Notes: a model not told the origin generated them from the letters alone. Counted from the first letter of the stretch, positions 1 to 7,447 are shown. The stretch is 8,024 bases of DNA from JBCBTJ01 sp964597685 (GCA_964597685.1 CAZQZC010000126.1:1-8024); one strand, 5' to 3'. Program-made: numbers and translations.

Positions 1-1
1 A

Positions 2-118
2 TCCTCGGCCGACGCCCGCATCGCCCTGCGGTATGCTCCTTGCCAGCACGAACGCGAGAGGCCGTCAGCCGACTCAAATTCAGATGAAAGGGCTCTAGCT
101 GGCGGGGCGACGACATGA
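2..118 (+). CDS. possible 3' end of an upstream gene, ATGA overlap with the next gene
   Basis: A frame is open from the left window edge and stops with TGA at 116-118. That stop overlaps the ATG of the next gene as ATGA, a classic translational-coupling arrangement. The first dozen codons have mostly G or C in third position, as real genes here do, and would encode about 38 C-terminal residues. Against it, the later codons run through the 33-bp repeat at 65-97 and look less gene-like. A second plus-strand frame is also open from the edge and stops with TAG at 96-98, and a minus-strand frame from an ATG at 116 is open out of the window. The fragment is too short to name a product, and it may be non-coding. 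Confidence 0.2.
   Translation, partial: SSADARIALRYAPCQHERERPSADSNSDERALAGGATT
65..97 (+). repeat. left copy of a 33-bp inverted repeat
   Basis: This 33-bp stretch matches the reverse complement of 7970-8002 at 30 of 33 positions. The core GATGAAAGGGCTCTA and the preceding CTCAAATTC are identical in both copies. A weaker match continues outward, 53-63 here against 8008-8018 there, after a short gap. The repeat ends 17 bp before the ATG at 115, so it occupies the place where the promoter or leader of the gene cluster would be. It could be a dispersed intergenic repeat or a shared regulatory element. Confidence 0.75.
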
Positions 119-849
119 TCCTCCCTGCATCGCTCGCGCTCGTCGCCGTCGCAGCCGGGGCGACCGCCGAAGCGGGATGGGCCGCGTCGAACGAGGCTCA
201 AGCTGAGAAATCGCTGGTGCGGCTGCAAACACCTGACGGCGCTGGGATCGGCGTTGTCGTGTCGGCGGACGGTTTTATCGTGTCCCTCATCGACAACGCC
301 GCAGAGCAGAGCCGTATAGACGCATATTTTTTGGGGCAACGGCGTCCGGAAGCGGCGAAAATCGTTGATACGATCGCCGGACGCGGGCTGACCCTGCTGA
401 AGGTGGAGAGAACCGGGCTGACGCCTGGCCGCCTGGCGAGTGCGGCGCCGGCGGGCTTCGATCGCGTGTTTCCGCTTGGACTGGATGCGCAGGACTCCGA
501 GGGGGCTTGGGCGCAGTCGACGCTCGCGGACGGCCCGCGCTCGCTCAAAGGGCCTGGCGATCCGGCGATGGACAGCGTGATGTTCGACGCGTGCGGACGG
601 GTCGTCGGCTTGTCCGCTTGGCGGGCGGTGGCGCCGCGTCGCAGCGGCGAGCCGATCGCGGACATGTTCCCGTTGCTACGCCAACACCAGGTCGATGCAA
701 CCCGGCTAAATACGCCTTGCGCGGCCACGGATTTCGGCCTTGGGCCAGCAAACAGATTGCGCCAAGCGTGGCCCTGGGCTGGGCTGCTGGGTTTTGCGGT
801 CTTCGGTTTGGGCGTTGTCGCGCTCCGCCGACTGAAGCACTTGGCATGA
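115..849 (+). CDS. exported, membrane-anchored trypsin/HtrA-like pseudo-protease
   Basis: The 244-residue protein starts with a hydrophobic signal-like segment (about residues 1-28) that lacks the usual Lys/Arg. A trypsin-like double-barrel trace follows: GVVVSADGFIVS at 46-57, GLTLLKVE at 91-98 and MFDACGRVVGL at 156-166. A C-terminal membrane helix (about 219-238) ends in Arg, Arg and Lys. Against the usual HtrA/DegP pattern (TNNHV, DLALLKV, GNSGGPLF), the catalytic His aligns with D60, Asp with G91 and Ser with M152. All three triad residues are therefore missing, and so is the oxyanion GNSGG motif. C160 and C202 could form a disulfide. ATG 115 is the only start after an in-frame stop at 85-87. 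It is the first gene of the cluster, 80 bp before the regulator. It probably binds a peptide or partner rather than cutting. The fold call is from pattern only. Confidence 0.75.
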   Translation: MILPASLALVAVAAGATAEAGWAASNEAQAEKSLVRLQTPDGAGIGVVVSADGFIVSLIDNAAEQSRIDAYFLGQRRPEAAKIVDTIAGRGLTLLKVERTGLTPGRLASAAPAGFDRVFPLGLDAQDSEGAWAQSTLADGPRSLKGPGDPAMDSVMFDACGRVVGLSAWRAVAPRRSGEPIADMFPLLRQHQVDATRLNTPCAATDFGLGPANRLRQAWPWAGLLGFAVFGLGVVALRRLKHLA

Positions 850-913
850 ACGAGCCCCACGCGGACGAGACGTATTGAATGCGCCGCACAACCGGCGGAG
901 GATAGAAAGAAAA

Positions 914-921
914 GGGGGAGG
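914..921 (+). promoter_or_regulatory. strong Shine-Dalgarno for the response regulator
   Basis: GGGGGAGG lies 8 nt before the ATG at 930. It is the best plus-strand ribosome binding site in the window. The other genes of the cluster have poor ones, which suggests that the regulator is translated well on its own. It also fixes the start at 930. Confidence 0.75.
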
Positions 922-929
922 ACGCCGTC

Positions 930-1601
930 ATGAGGGTGATGGTCGTGGAAGACAAAGAGGAGTTCGCCCTTCAGGCGATCGAGGTCGTGGAAGGCATGGG
1001 GGGTCAGTGCGCATGGATGACGAATATCGACGACGCGCTCGCCGACATCGCGGAGGCTGAGCCGCCCTATCAGGCGATCATCCTGGATCGGATGCTGAAC
1101 GACGGCGCACGCGATGGTCTGTGTATGATCGAATCGCTCGAACGCTCCGGCTTCATGCTGCCTGTCATTGTTGCGTCGGCGCTTAAAGATCCGGACCATC
1201 ACCTTGAAGGGCGGGCGGCAGGTGCGGTCGATTATATTTCAAAGCCCTATGAAGCCAGAGAGCTTGAGATCAAGCTTCGCGTCCACACCAAGCGGACGCG
1301 CTTCGCCGTGAAGAGACTCGAATTGGACGTCCTGAAACGCGCCGCCTACTTCGCTGAGGAGCCTGTCCCGCTGGCGCCGAAATGCTTTGATATTCTAAGC
1401 CTTCTCGCATTCAATGTCGGCCAGCCGGTTTTGCGGGAAGCCCTTCATCGGGCGGCTTGGCCCGACCAGGCGACGATCAGCCGCGACCGCGTCGACACCG
1501 CAATCAAGCGCCTGCGCAAGGAATTGAGCTTCTTCGAGGTCGCCGACGCCGTCGAACTGGTCGAACGGGTCGGCTACCGCCTCAATCCGGCCAAGCTCTA
1601 G
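930..1601 (+). CDS. OmpR-family response regulator
   Basis: The 223-residue protein has two domains. The receiver (1-118) has the acidic pair E7/D8, phosphoacceptor D53 in ILDRML, switch residue S83 in VIVASAL (Ser in place of the usual Thr) and K105 in ISKPYE, so it should be phosphorylatable. The C-terminal winged helix (about 125-221) carries the OmpR-type pattern: LAPKCFDILSLLAFN before the turn, RVDTAIKRLRKEL as recognition helix and VERVGYRL as the wing hairpin. The length is usual for OmpR/PhoB regulators. The start is set by a strong Shine-Dalgarno at 914-921. Its stop is 10 bp before the kinase start, so the two form a cognate pair. The family is a transcription factor. Likely targets are its own cluster and the downstream CHAT gene, but no operator was identified. 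Confidence 0.95.
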   Translation: MRVMVVEDKEEFALQAIEVVEGMGGQCAWMTNIDDALADIAEAEPPYQAIILDRMLNDGARDGLCMIESLERSGFMLPVIVASALKDPDHHLEGRAAGAVDYISKPYEARELEIKLRVHTKRTRFAVKRLELDVLKRAAYFAEEPVPLAPKCFDILSLLAFNVGQPVLREALHRAAWPDQATISRDRVDTAIKRLRKELSFFEVADAVELVERVGYRLNPAKL

Positions 1602-1611
1602 GCGCGGACGG

Positions 1612-2934
1612 ATGAATGCGCTCGCACGCGGCCTGGCGGCGCTGACAGCGGCCTCCTTCGCCGTCTTCCTAGCTGTCGCGTGGCTCGCGCTTCACGATTG
1701 GCGGCGCGATGCGGCGGCTGAGATCAATGCCGAGATCGCGTCGCTGCAAGCGACTAGTCAATTGTTCCCTGGCATTGGCGCGCTAGACCCGATTTCACGA
1801 CGCGCCGCGGTGGACAGCGGGTTTTATCTCGTCGCGGACATGGACGGGCAATGGATCGACGGCAACATCCTGGCCGTCGAACAGCCGATCGATCTGGCGG
1901 CGGACGCGCCCAGTTCATGGCGGGTCATGACCCGGGACGGCGCGCGAAGCGTGTTCGGCCGGTGGGTGCGGATTGATGCCGCCATGGACATCTTGGTCGC
2001 GCGCAGCCCGGACAGCCTTTGGCGGTTTTTGATCATGGTCGCCGCAGTGTTTATCGCGTCCACGACAGCGTCGGGGTTCATCGCATGGCGGTTCGCCCGC
2101 AGGCGGGAGGTCCGCGATCAAGAGCGCTTAAGCGCCCTCGCGACTGTCTTTGAAGCCTTCGCGCGTGGTGAATCTTCAGAGCGCGCGCCGGTCGACGACA
2201 GCGGCGAACCCCTCGACCGCCTGGCTGGCACGCTTAACCGATCAATCGACCGCATCAATGCGTTCGTTCAGATGTTCACCTTCCTCAATCGCTTCATCTG
2301 GCACGACGTCATGGCCTCCGTAGGACGCGCCCGCCAGGAGTTGGAACGCCGGGGCGTCGAAGACGAAACGGCGCTCGGCATTGCGCGTCACCTCACGGCC
2401 AGCGAGGCGAAATGCAAAGGCGTCATGGAGGTCGCGCGCTATGAGACGGGCGCGGCGGCTGAATTCGTCGAAGTCGATCTGGCCGGGCTCGCACACACAG
2501 TCGCGGAAGAATACGCCTTCGAAATGGAGAATCGCGACATGCGCATGGTCCTGACCGCGCGCCCCGCCAACGCGATGGGCGTGCCAGGCGCCTGCAAGCT
2601 GCTCGTCGACAATCTGGTGAAGAACGCTGTGGCTTATAGCCCGGACGGTTCCGAGATTGAATTGGAAACCGGCGTCTCGTCCGACGGCGCGCCGTTCGTC
2701 CGCGTGCGCGACCGCGGTCCAGGCCTCTCAGCTTTTCCGCCCAATTTCGACTATTGCGCCGGCCCCAGCGAAGCGGCGCGCGGGAACGTTAAAACGCTCG
2801 CGGAGGGACATGGCGTCGGCCTGATCCTCGTTTATCGCATCGCACGGTTTCTCGGCGCGCGGATCACATATTCAGATCGTTCGCATGGCGGGGGCTTGGA
2901 AGCAGAAGTTATTTTTGCTGATAATCCCACTTAG
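1612..2934 (+). CDS. two-TM HAMP sensor histidine kinase
   Basis: The 440-residue kinase has TM1 at about 11-28, a periplasmic region of roughly 105 residues (30-135) with no recognised sensor domain, TM2 at about 138-160 and a HAMP-type linker (about 160-217). The dimerisation helix holds the phosphoacceptor H231 in WHDVMASVGRARQELE. The catalytic domain has the N box DNLVKNA (N338), G1 DRGPG (367-371) and G2 GHGVGL (399-404), so it should bind ATP and be active. The H box departs from the common HE/DLRTPL form, because the Pro and Thr are replaced by Ala and Ser. An insert rich in Phe, Pro and Tyr (about 374-395) lies between G1 and G2. It is presumably the partner of the regulator immediately upstream. 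Its signal is unknown, but it should be read outside the inner membrane. Confidence 0.95.
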   Translation: MNALARGLAALTAASFAVFLAVAWLALHDWRRDAAAEINAEIASLQATSQLFPGIGALDPISRRAAVDSGFYLVADMDGQWIDGNILAVEQPIDLAADAPSSWRVMTRDGARSVFGRWVRIDAAMDILVARSPDSLWRFLIMVAAVFIASTTASGFIAWRFARRREVRDQERLSALATVFEAFARGESSERAPVDDSGEPLDRLAGTLNRSIDRINAFVQMFTFLNRFIWHDVMASVGRARQELERRGVEDETALGIARHLTASEAKCKGVMEVARYETGAAAEFVEVDLAGLAHTVAEEYAFEMENRDMRMVLTARPANAMGVPGACKLLVDNLVKNAVAYSPDGSEIELETGVSSDGAPFVRVRDRGPGLSAFPPNFDYCAGPSEAARGNVKTLAEGHGVGLILVYRIARFLGARITYSDRSHGGGLEAEVIFADNPT

Positions 2935-2963
2935 CTTGATCGAAGGCGGGTGGGTTGCCGGCG

Positions 2964-3599
2964 ATGTTGGATTTCATGCCTAAGGCGGCGTTGTTGGCCG
3001 TGGTTTTCGCGCTCTCGCCTAATTCGTCCGCTGAGGGCGAACTCGACGAGGCCATTCCGAAGACCGCCGCTCACCGCGTTCTGGACTTTGACGAGAAGCT
3101 GGCGGAGGCTCGCCGGGCTCTGGACGGCGCAGCTATGATCGAAGCGCTCGAGGGGCTGGTCGCTTTGGAGGGCGTGGTCAAAACGCCAACGGGTTCAAGC
3201 GCAGCGCTGACCAAGGTCGACGATTTCGCAGAAGCCGCTGACTTGGTGTCGGACAAGCCCGACCTCCTGCGTCGGTTGATGTCTCTCACCCCGATCCGCC
3301 TGCGCGGCGCGGAAGGCGGCGCCATGCGCCATACAATCAGCGTCGCCCAAGGCATGCCGCATATCCGGACGATCAAGTTCAAACCGAACGACTTCGCCGC
3401 CGTCTATGTCAGAGATGCGGAGCCCGGCAGCATTCGCTTAACCGTCCGCAAGCCCGGCGCCGACGACGCCGTGCGCGTGTCGGCTGTGGCGAAGGGCGCA
3501 CCCATTTGCGCCTGGCAAGCCGATGAGGCCGGTCTTTATGAGGTCGTCGTCGAGTCCTTGATGTCGGAGATGCAGTCTGTACAACTACTGATTAATTAA
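2964..3599 (+). CDS. small secreted protein with a beta-rich, PPC-like C-terminal half
   Basis: I do not recognise this protein by family. Residues in this entry are counted from the alternative TTG at 2955. An export signal (about 8-26) has the form MPKAALLAVVFALS with likely cleavage after SSA. A helical, acidic N-terminal half (27-110) follows, then a beta-rich half (about 125-214) with alternating hydrophobic strands such as SIRLTVRKPG and AGLYEVVVESL. That second half resembles the bacterial pre-peptidase C-terminal (PPC) beta-sandwich seen near secreted proteases, but the match is by eye and weak. Starts at TTG 2955, ATG 2964 and ATG 2976 are all possible. I chose 2964 because GGTGGG ends 9 nt before it, while 2976 gives the neatest signal peptide. 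The gene lies 29 bp after the kinase and 35 bp before the CHAT gene, so a secreted partner, inhibitor or substrate of the CHAT protease is plausible. Confidence 0.8.
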   Translation: MLDFMPKAALLAVVFALSPNSSAEGELDEAIPKTAAHRVLDFDEKLAEARRALDGAAMIEALEGLVALEGVVKTPTGSSAALTKVDDFAEAADLVSDKPDLLRRLMSLTPIRLRGAEGGAMRHTISVAQGMPHIRTIKFKPNDFAAVYVRDAEPGSIRLTVRKPGADDAVRVSAVAKGAPICAWQADEAGLYEVVVESLMSEMQSVQLLIN

Positions 3600-3634
3600 C
3601 CGGAGTAAGGTTCGCGTTTTCGGCGGGGCGGGGA

Positions 3635-6600
3635 ATGAAATATTGGATAGGGCTTGCGGCCGGCCTGGCTGCCGCGGCGTGTGTGAGCGCCGATGCCACT
3701 CGCGGCGAAGCGGCGGCGCGTGCGCTTGTTGAGGAAGCGGTCGCAGGCGTCGACCTCGACGTTGATGTCGCCGTTAATCGGCTTGACGACGCCCTGGCGA
3801 GCCTGCCGCAACCGTCGAAGACACGCTCGCAAGCCTATCTTCGCGCCGACCTCGCGAATTACGCAGCTTCTCTCTACGAACGTCCCGGCTCACAGGACGT
3901 CGTCGCCCAAGTCGAAACTGATGCAGCTGTCTTCGACGATCCGGGCTTGTCCCTCGCGGCGACGGTGTTGAAGGTGGAAGACAAGCTTCGGGCGCAGGAA
4001 TTCGGCGATATCGAAGAGGACCAGGCGCGTTTGACCACACAACTTGCCGCCTCAGATTGCGTTGGCCCGGCACAACGCTGGTGTGGCCGGGCGAACATGT
4101 CGTTGGCGACGTACGCGCAGGCTTCGGGTGACTTGCAAGCGGCCGAAACCGCCTTTTCAACCGCCAAACCATTCTTCGAGACCGGAATTTACTTGGACGA
4201 CAAATTCCTCGTCCAAGTGCTCGCCGGACAAGGCGTGCTTGCATATCAGAATGGCAAGCCTACAGAAGCCGGCGACATGCTCGTTCAAGCCGCCGAGCTA
4301 GAAGCCGAGTCCGGTCCGGGGATTTCCGCGCCTGTCATTTATGCCAACGCCGCAACGGTCTTGTCGGTCGTCGGCCGGGTCGACGACGCCGAAACATGGG
4401 CTTTGGCCGCAATCGACGTCTGTCAAGGCGAGGAAAAATACCCGTCATGCGACATCAAACGCAACAAAATCATGCTCTCGAAGCTCTACCGGGATCAGAA
4501 CAAACCCTATGACGCGCTCCGGATTCTGACTGAGGCCCGCGAAGAACTCGAAGGGGCGGACGCGCCGGAAAGCGTTGACGCTCTCACAATTCGAGCCAAC
4601 CGCCTCGCACTTCTCTTGGAACTTGGCCAGCCGGACCAAGTGATTGCGTCCTACAGCCCTGACTTGGATGAAATCGCCAATTCGATCGATGTTGAGCGCA
4701 CCATTCACGAGAACATGATCCGAACCTATGCACGCGCCCTTGTCGATCCAGATCAGCCGCTCGGCGCCAACACCGACAAAGCGATCGCTTTACTGGACGA
4801 CATTCTGGGCAGCCGTCCTGAAACCTTGAATCTAAACACGGAGCGCCGCGCGCGGTTTCTTCTTACCAAAGCTGAAGCGCTCAAGATTAAGGGAATCCAA
4901 GACAGGGTCAGCCTGCCGGACGCTCTGGCTACCGCCCAACAGGCCTACGACCTGGCATCTGAAACGGAGTTCGCCGATATCCAGATCACCGCTCAAGCGT
5001 TGATCGGCGAGATCACGGTCCGCCTTGGAGACGCCGACGCCGGGCTGGCGCTTCTCAATGACGCCCTTGTCGCACCCCAAACGGCGCTTTCAAGGACCGT
5101 AGTCGCGACGTCGGCTATGGACGCGAGCGCCGTGGCCGAAGACTGGGCGTCCGTGCTGCGCTTCTCTGAGATCGCCGAAACTTACGGCGCGAAATCACAT
5201 CTCTTGAGTTTCTGGGTGCGCGTTAGTCCGCGGCTGGTCGTCAACGAGCGGAGCAGAACTCATCATGAGCTGAACGCGCTGGCGAATATGCCCGAACTGG
5301 CAAACCGGGCTGAGACGGCCTTTCAACGCGCGCAATCTCTTTTCACCGCTGGCGGGGGCGAGACGCTGCGCCTCGGCCTGGAGGCGGCGGCGGAGGACGA
5401 CGCAGGTATTCGCGCGGAGATCGCCGAAATCGAACGCTTGGCTTCAGAACGTGAAGCCTTGCTCGAGGACGCCTTGTCGCTGAACGCCGCTGCGGAGGAC
5501 ACAAGCACGTTCTTCAAACGGCTCGGAGACATCGATCGGAAGATCTTGGACGGCGAAACCGAATTGCTGCGCAGCGCACCGCGCTTAGAAGCGCTTAGGC
5601 GGCTTAATGCAGCTCCGTCGGCGGACATCGCCGCTACGCTCGAGGATGGAGAGGCGTTTCTTCAAATTGCCTCAGGATCTGAGGCGACCCACCTTTTCCT
5701 CGTTCACCCCGACGGCAAATTGACCTGGCGCCAGATCGACATCACGCGGGCTGCGCTTTGCCAGCTTGTTCAACGTTTCCGCGGACACCTCGACCCATCG
5801 GGGCGGGCTGTTTGCTCAGGCGCAGAGGCCGTTGATCCAACCTCGGGTTTCGACGTTGCGGCGGCGCAAAACCTCTACGATCTCACAATTGCACCGCTCA
5901 CGGATGAACTGGCGGAGGTGGAGACGCTGGTTCTCGCCGTGGACGGACCGCTCGCCTCAGCCCCCTTCGCAGCGTTTATCCGCAGTGACGGGCCGCCGCC
6001 AGCCGCGTTTCGCGACCAGGCTTGGCTCATCCGGGACGTCGCGATCCTTCATACGCCAGATGCGGCCAGCTTCCTGGCGCTCGATCGGACCGGGCGAGAG
6101 AACCGTGCAGGGCGGCCGCCTGGTCTTCTGGCCTCGGGCGCGCCATGTCTCGGTTTCGAACGCGCACTGGGATGTCCGGACCTCGACGTCACAGATGCGA
6201 ATGCGACCCGCGGCGCCATCTCCGCCGCCAACCTCGACGCCTTGCCGCCATTGCCAGGCTCCGAAGCTGAATTGCGCGCACTGGTCGAAGCCAGGCCCGG
6301 AGACAACAAGCTGCTTATCCGCACCGATGCGACGGAAGGCGCCCTGCGCGATATCGACTGGGGCGCTTTTGATCGCGCCGTCTTTGCGACCCACGTTGTG
6401 GCGGCCGGCGAATTCGGCGTGTTTGAGCCCGGACTTGTTTTGTCGACGCCCGAAACGCCACGCCGCGACTCTGCTGACGATGGGTACCTCGCCGCATCGG
6501 AGATCGCGTCAAACCTCTCGTTCGACTTGGATCTTGTCGTGCTGGCGGGATGCAATTCGGCGTCGCCAGCCAGCGGGTTCGAGCAATCGCCGTTGACAGG

Positions 6601-6811
6601 CCTCGCCCGCGCCATGTTCGCCAGCGGCGCGCGCCAATTGGTGATTTCCCATACGCCGCTGCGCGACGACGTCTCCCTGTTCTTCACAGACCCTATTATT
6701 CGCGCGGAAAACGGATTTCACACCATCCTGCAGTCGCGGATGCTGGAGATGATCGATCAAGGCGATCCCGATCCGGCCGCCTGGGCGAGCCTTGTCGTGG
6801 TCGGGCGCTGA
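3635..6811 (+). CDS. exported TPR-CHAT protein, putative caspase-like protease
   Basis: The 1058-residue protein begins with a short export signal, MKYWIGLAAGLAAAAC. A weak lipobox with C16 as candidate lipidation site makes a lipoprotein possible. Residues about 25-560 are helical and TPR-like, for example GDLQAAETAFSTA at 165-177 and RVDDAETWALAAI at 248-260. A charged coiled coil follows (about 585-660), then a full CHAT domain (about 662-1058): LYDLTIAPL at 747-755, LVLAVDGPLASAPFAAF at 765-781, catalytic H920 in FATHVV, GLVLS at 933-937 and catalytic C973 in LAGCNSA, ending in WASLVVVG. CHAT proteins are caspase/separase-related cysteine proteases, usually cytosolic, whose TPR part binds a partner. 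The other eight cysteines fall in four close pairs, as expected for an oxidising compartment. There is no alternative upstream start, and the Shine-Dalgarno is poor. The substrate is unknown. Confidence 0.93.
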   Translation: MKYWIGLAAGLAAAACVSADATRGEAAARALVEEAVAGVDLDVDVAVNRLDDALASLPQPSKTRSQAYLRADLANYAASLYERPGSQDVVAQVETDAAVFDDPGLSLAATVLKVEDKLRAQEFGDIEEDQARLTTQLAASDCVGPAQRWCGRANMSLATYAQASGDLQAAETAFSTAKPFFETGIYLDDKFLVQVLAGQGVLAYQNGKPTEAGDMLVQAAELEAESGPGISAPVIYANAATVLSVVGRVDDAETWALAAIDVCQGEEKYPSCDIKRNKIMLSKLYRDQNKPYDALRILTEAREELEGADAPESVDALTIRANRLALLLELGQPDQVIASYSPDLDEIANSIDVERTIHENMIRTYARALVDPDQPLGANTDKAIALLDDILGSRPETLNLNTERRARFLLTKAEALKIKGIQDRVSLPDALATAQQAYDLASETEFADIQITAQALIGEITVRLGDADAGLALLNDALVAPQTALSRTVVATSAMDASAVAEDWASVLRFSEIAETYGAKSHLLSFWVRVSPRLVVNERSRTHHELNALANMPELANRAETAFQRAQSLFTAGGGETLRLGLEAAAEDDAGIRAEIAEIERLASEREALLEDALSLNAAAEDTSTFFKRLGDIDRKILDGETELLRSAPRLEALRRLNAAPSADIAATLEDGEAFLQIASGSEATHLFLVHPDGKLTWRQIDITRAALCQLVQRFRGHLDPSGRAVCSGAEAVDPTSGFDVAAAQNLYDLTIAPLTDELAEVETLVLAVDGPLASAPFAAFIRSDGPPPAAFRDQAWLIRDVAILHTPDAASFLALDRTGRENRAGRPPGLLASGAPCLGFERALGCPDLDVTDANATRGAISAANLDALPPLPGSEAELRALVEARPGDNKLLIRTDATEGALRDIDWGAFDRAVFATHVVAAGEFGVFEPGLVLSTPETPRRDSADDGYLAASEIASNLSFDLDLVVLAGCNSASPASGFEQSPLTGLARAMFASGARQLVISHTPLRDDVSLFFTDPIIRAENGFHTILQSRMLEMIDQGDPDPAAWASLVVVGR

Positions 6812-7366
6812 TTATCCGACGATGATGTGCAGTGTCGGGGCGGCGCCTGGACCAGCGGCCTTGTAGAGCACGAAATCGATGAATTCGTTCTGCGCCGACC
6901 CCACCCGCAACCACGTGGAGTTCGAACGCTCTACGGGCTCCGTCACCGGATTGAAGGGCGTCTCCTGCCCAGCCAGATCGGCGACGACGCGCTCCATGAC
7001 GTAGTCTGCGAACGGCGTTGGGGCGAGAATCTGGCAAGCTCCAGCGCGTTCAGAGAACCGACCAACCCTCAACGCCCCCTCAAGGGTGCCGAACGCCCAG
7101 GTCTCCCCGACAGCCGGACGCGCCGACGCGCGGCCCCGAAGAGGGGTTCCTTCGAGGGCGGCGTCAAAGGGCAGCGTCGCGTCGATCGCTGCCTCGCCAC
7201 GCAGGGAGGGCAAACACACGGTGTTCATGGCGGTCAGAACCGCGTCTGTCATCGTTTGGTTGGCGAAGAGGCCGTCGTCGTCTTCCGCCATGGCCGCGGG
7301 CGATAGCGCGCCTATTGCGAGGGCTGCCAAAAGTTTCGCCGCGCCGGCGAAGCGATTTAAACGCAT
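6812..7366 (-). CDS. small secreted protein of unknown function
   Basis: I do not recognise this 184-residue protein. A classic signal peptide is clear: MRLNR, a hydrophobic stretch (10-21) and an AMA cleavage site after residue 27. The mature part has two cysteines, C51 in NTVCLPSL and C111 in AGACQIL, which could form one disulfide, and a beta-rich C-terminal half with FIDFVLYKA and a hydrophobic end, LHIIVG. No catalytic motif was seen. The start is supported by GAGGAG at 7375-7380, 8 nt upstream of the ATG. It runs the same way as atpC, 113 bp downstream of it, and its stop codon abuts the stop of the convergent CHAT gene. An envelope or periplasmic role is all that can be inferred. Confidence 0.8.
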   Translation of the reverse strand: MRLNRFAGAAKLLAALAIGALSPAAMAEDDDGLFANQTMTDAVLTAMNTVCLPSLRGEAAIDATLPFDAALEGTPLRGRASARPAVGETWAFGTLEGALRVGRFSERAGACQILAPTPFADYVMERVVADLAGQETPFNPVTEPVERSNSTWLRVGSAQNEFIDFVLYKAAGPGAAPTLHIIVG

Positions 7367-7374
7367 GTGCGGAT

Positions 7375-7380
7375 CTCCTC
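7375..7380 (-). promoter_or_regulatory. Shine-Dalgarno for the small secreted protein
   Basis: Read on the minus strand this is GAGGAG, 8 nt before the ATG that ends at 7366. The motif and spacing are near ideal and decide the start. Confidence 0.75.
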
Positions 7381-7422
7381 ACACTTGAAGTCGCAGGACG
7401 GCGATCACCGCCAAGGCGAGTG

Positions 7423-7447
7423 TGATGCGATCAGATTGCCAGGCAAT
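7423..7447. promoter_or_regulatory. two small adjacent palindromes between atpC and the next gene
   Basis: TGATGCGATCA (7423-7433, 4-bp arms with a 3-nt centre) and ATTGCCAGGCAAT (7435-7447, 6-bp arms with a 1-nt centre) sit side by side about 60 bp upstream of the start of the small secreted gene. The short centres suit dimeric protein binding better than an RNA hairpin. No T-run follows on either strand, so this is not a convincing terminator. An operator is possible. Chance is not excluded. Confidence 0.35.

Noticed and set aside
198..1202. Long 334-residue open frame on the minus strand
   Set aside because: It lies opposite the pseudo-protease and the response regulator, both with clear family motifs. 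Its translation is low-complexity Arg/Ser/Pro-rich, as expected for the antisense of GC-rich genes.
6049..6687. 212-residue minus-strand open frame inside the CHAT domain
   Set aside because: It is antisense to the best-conserved part of the CHAT gene, including the H920 and C973 codons, and has no recognisable motif.
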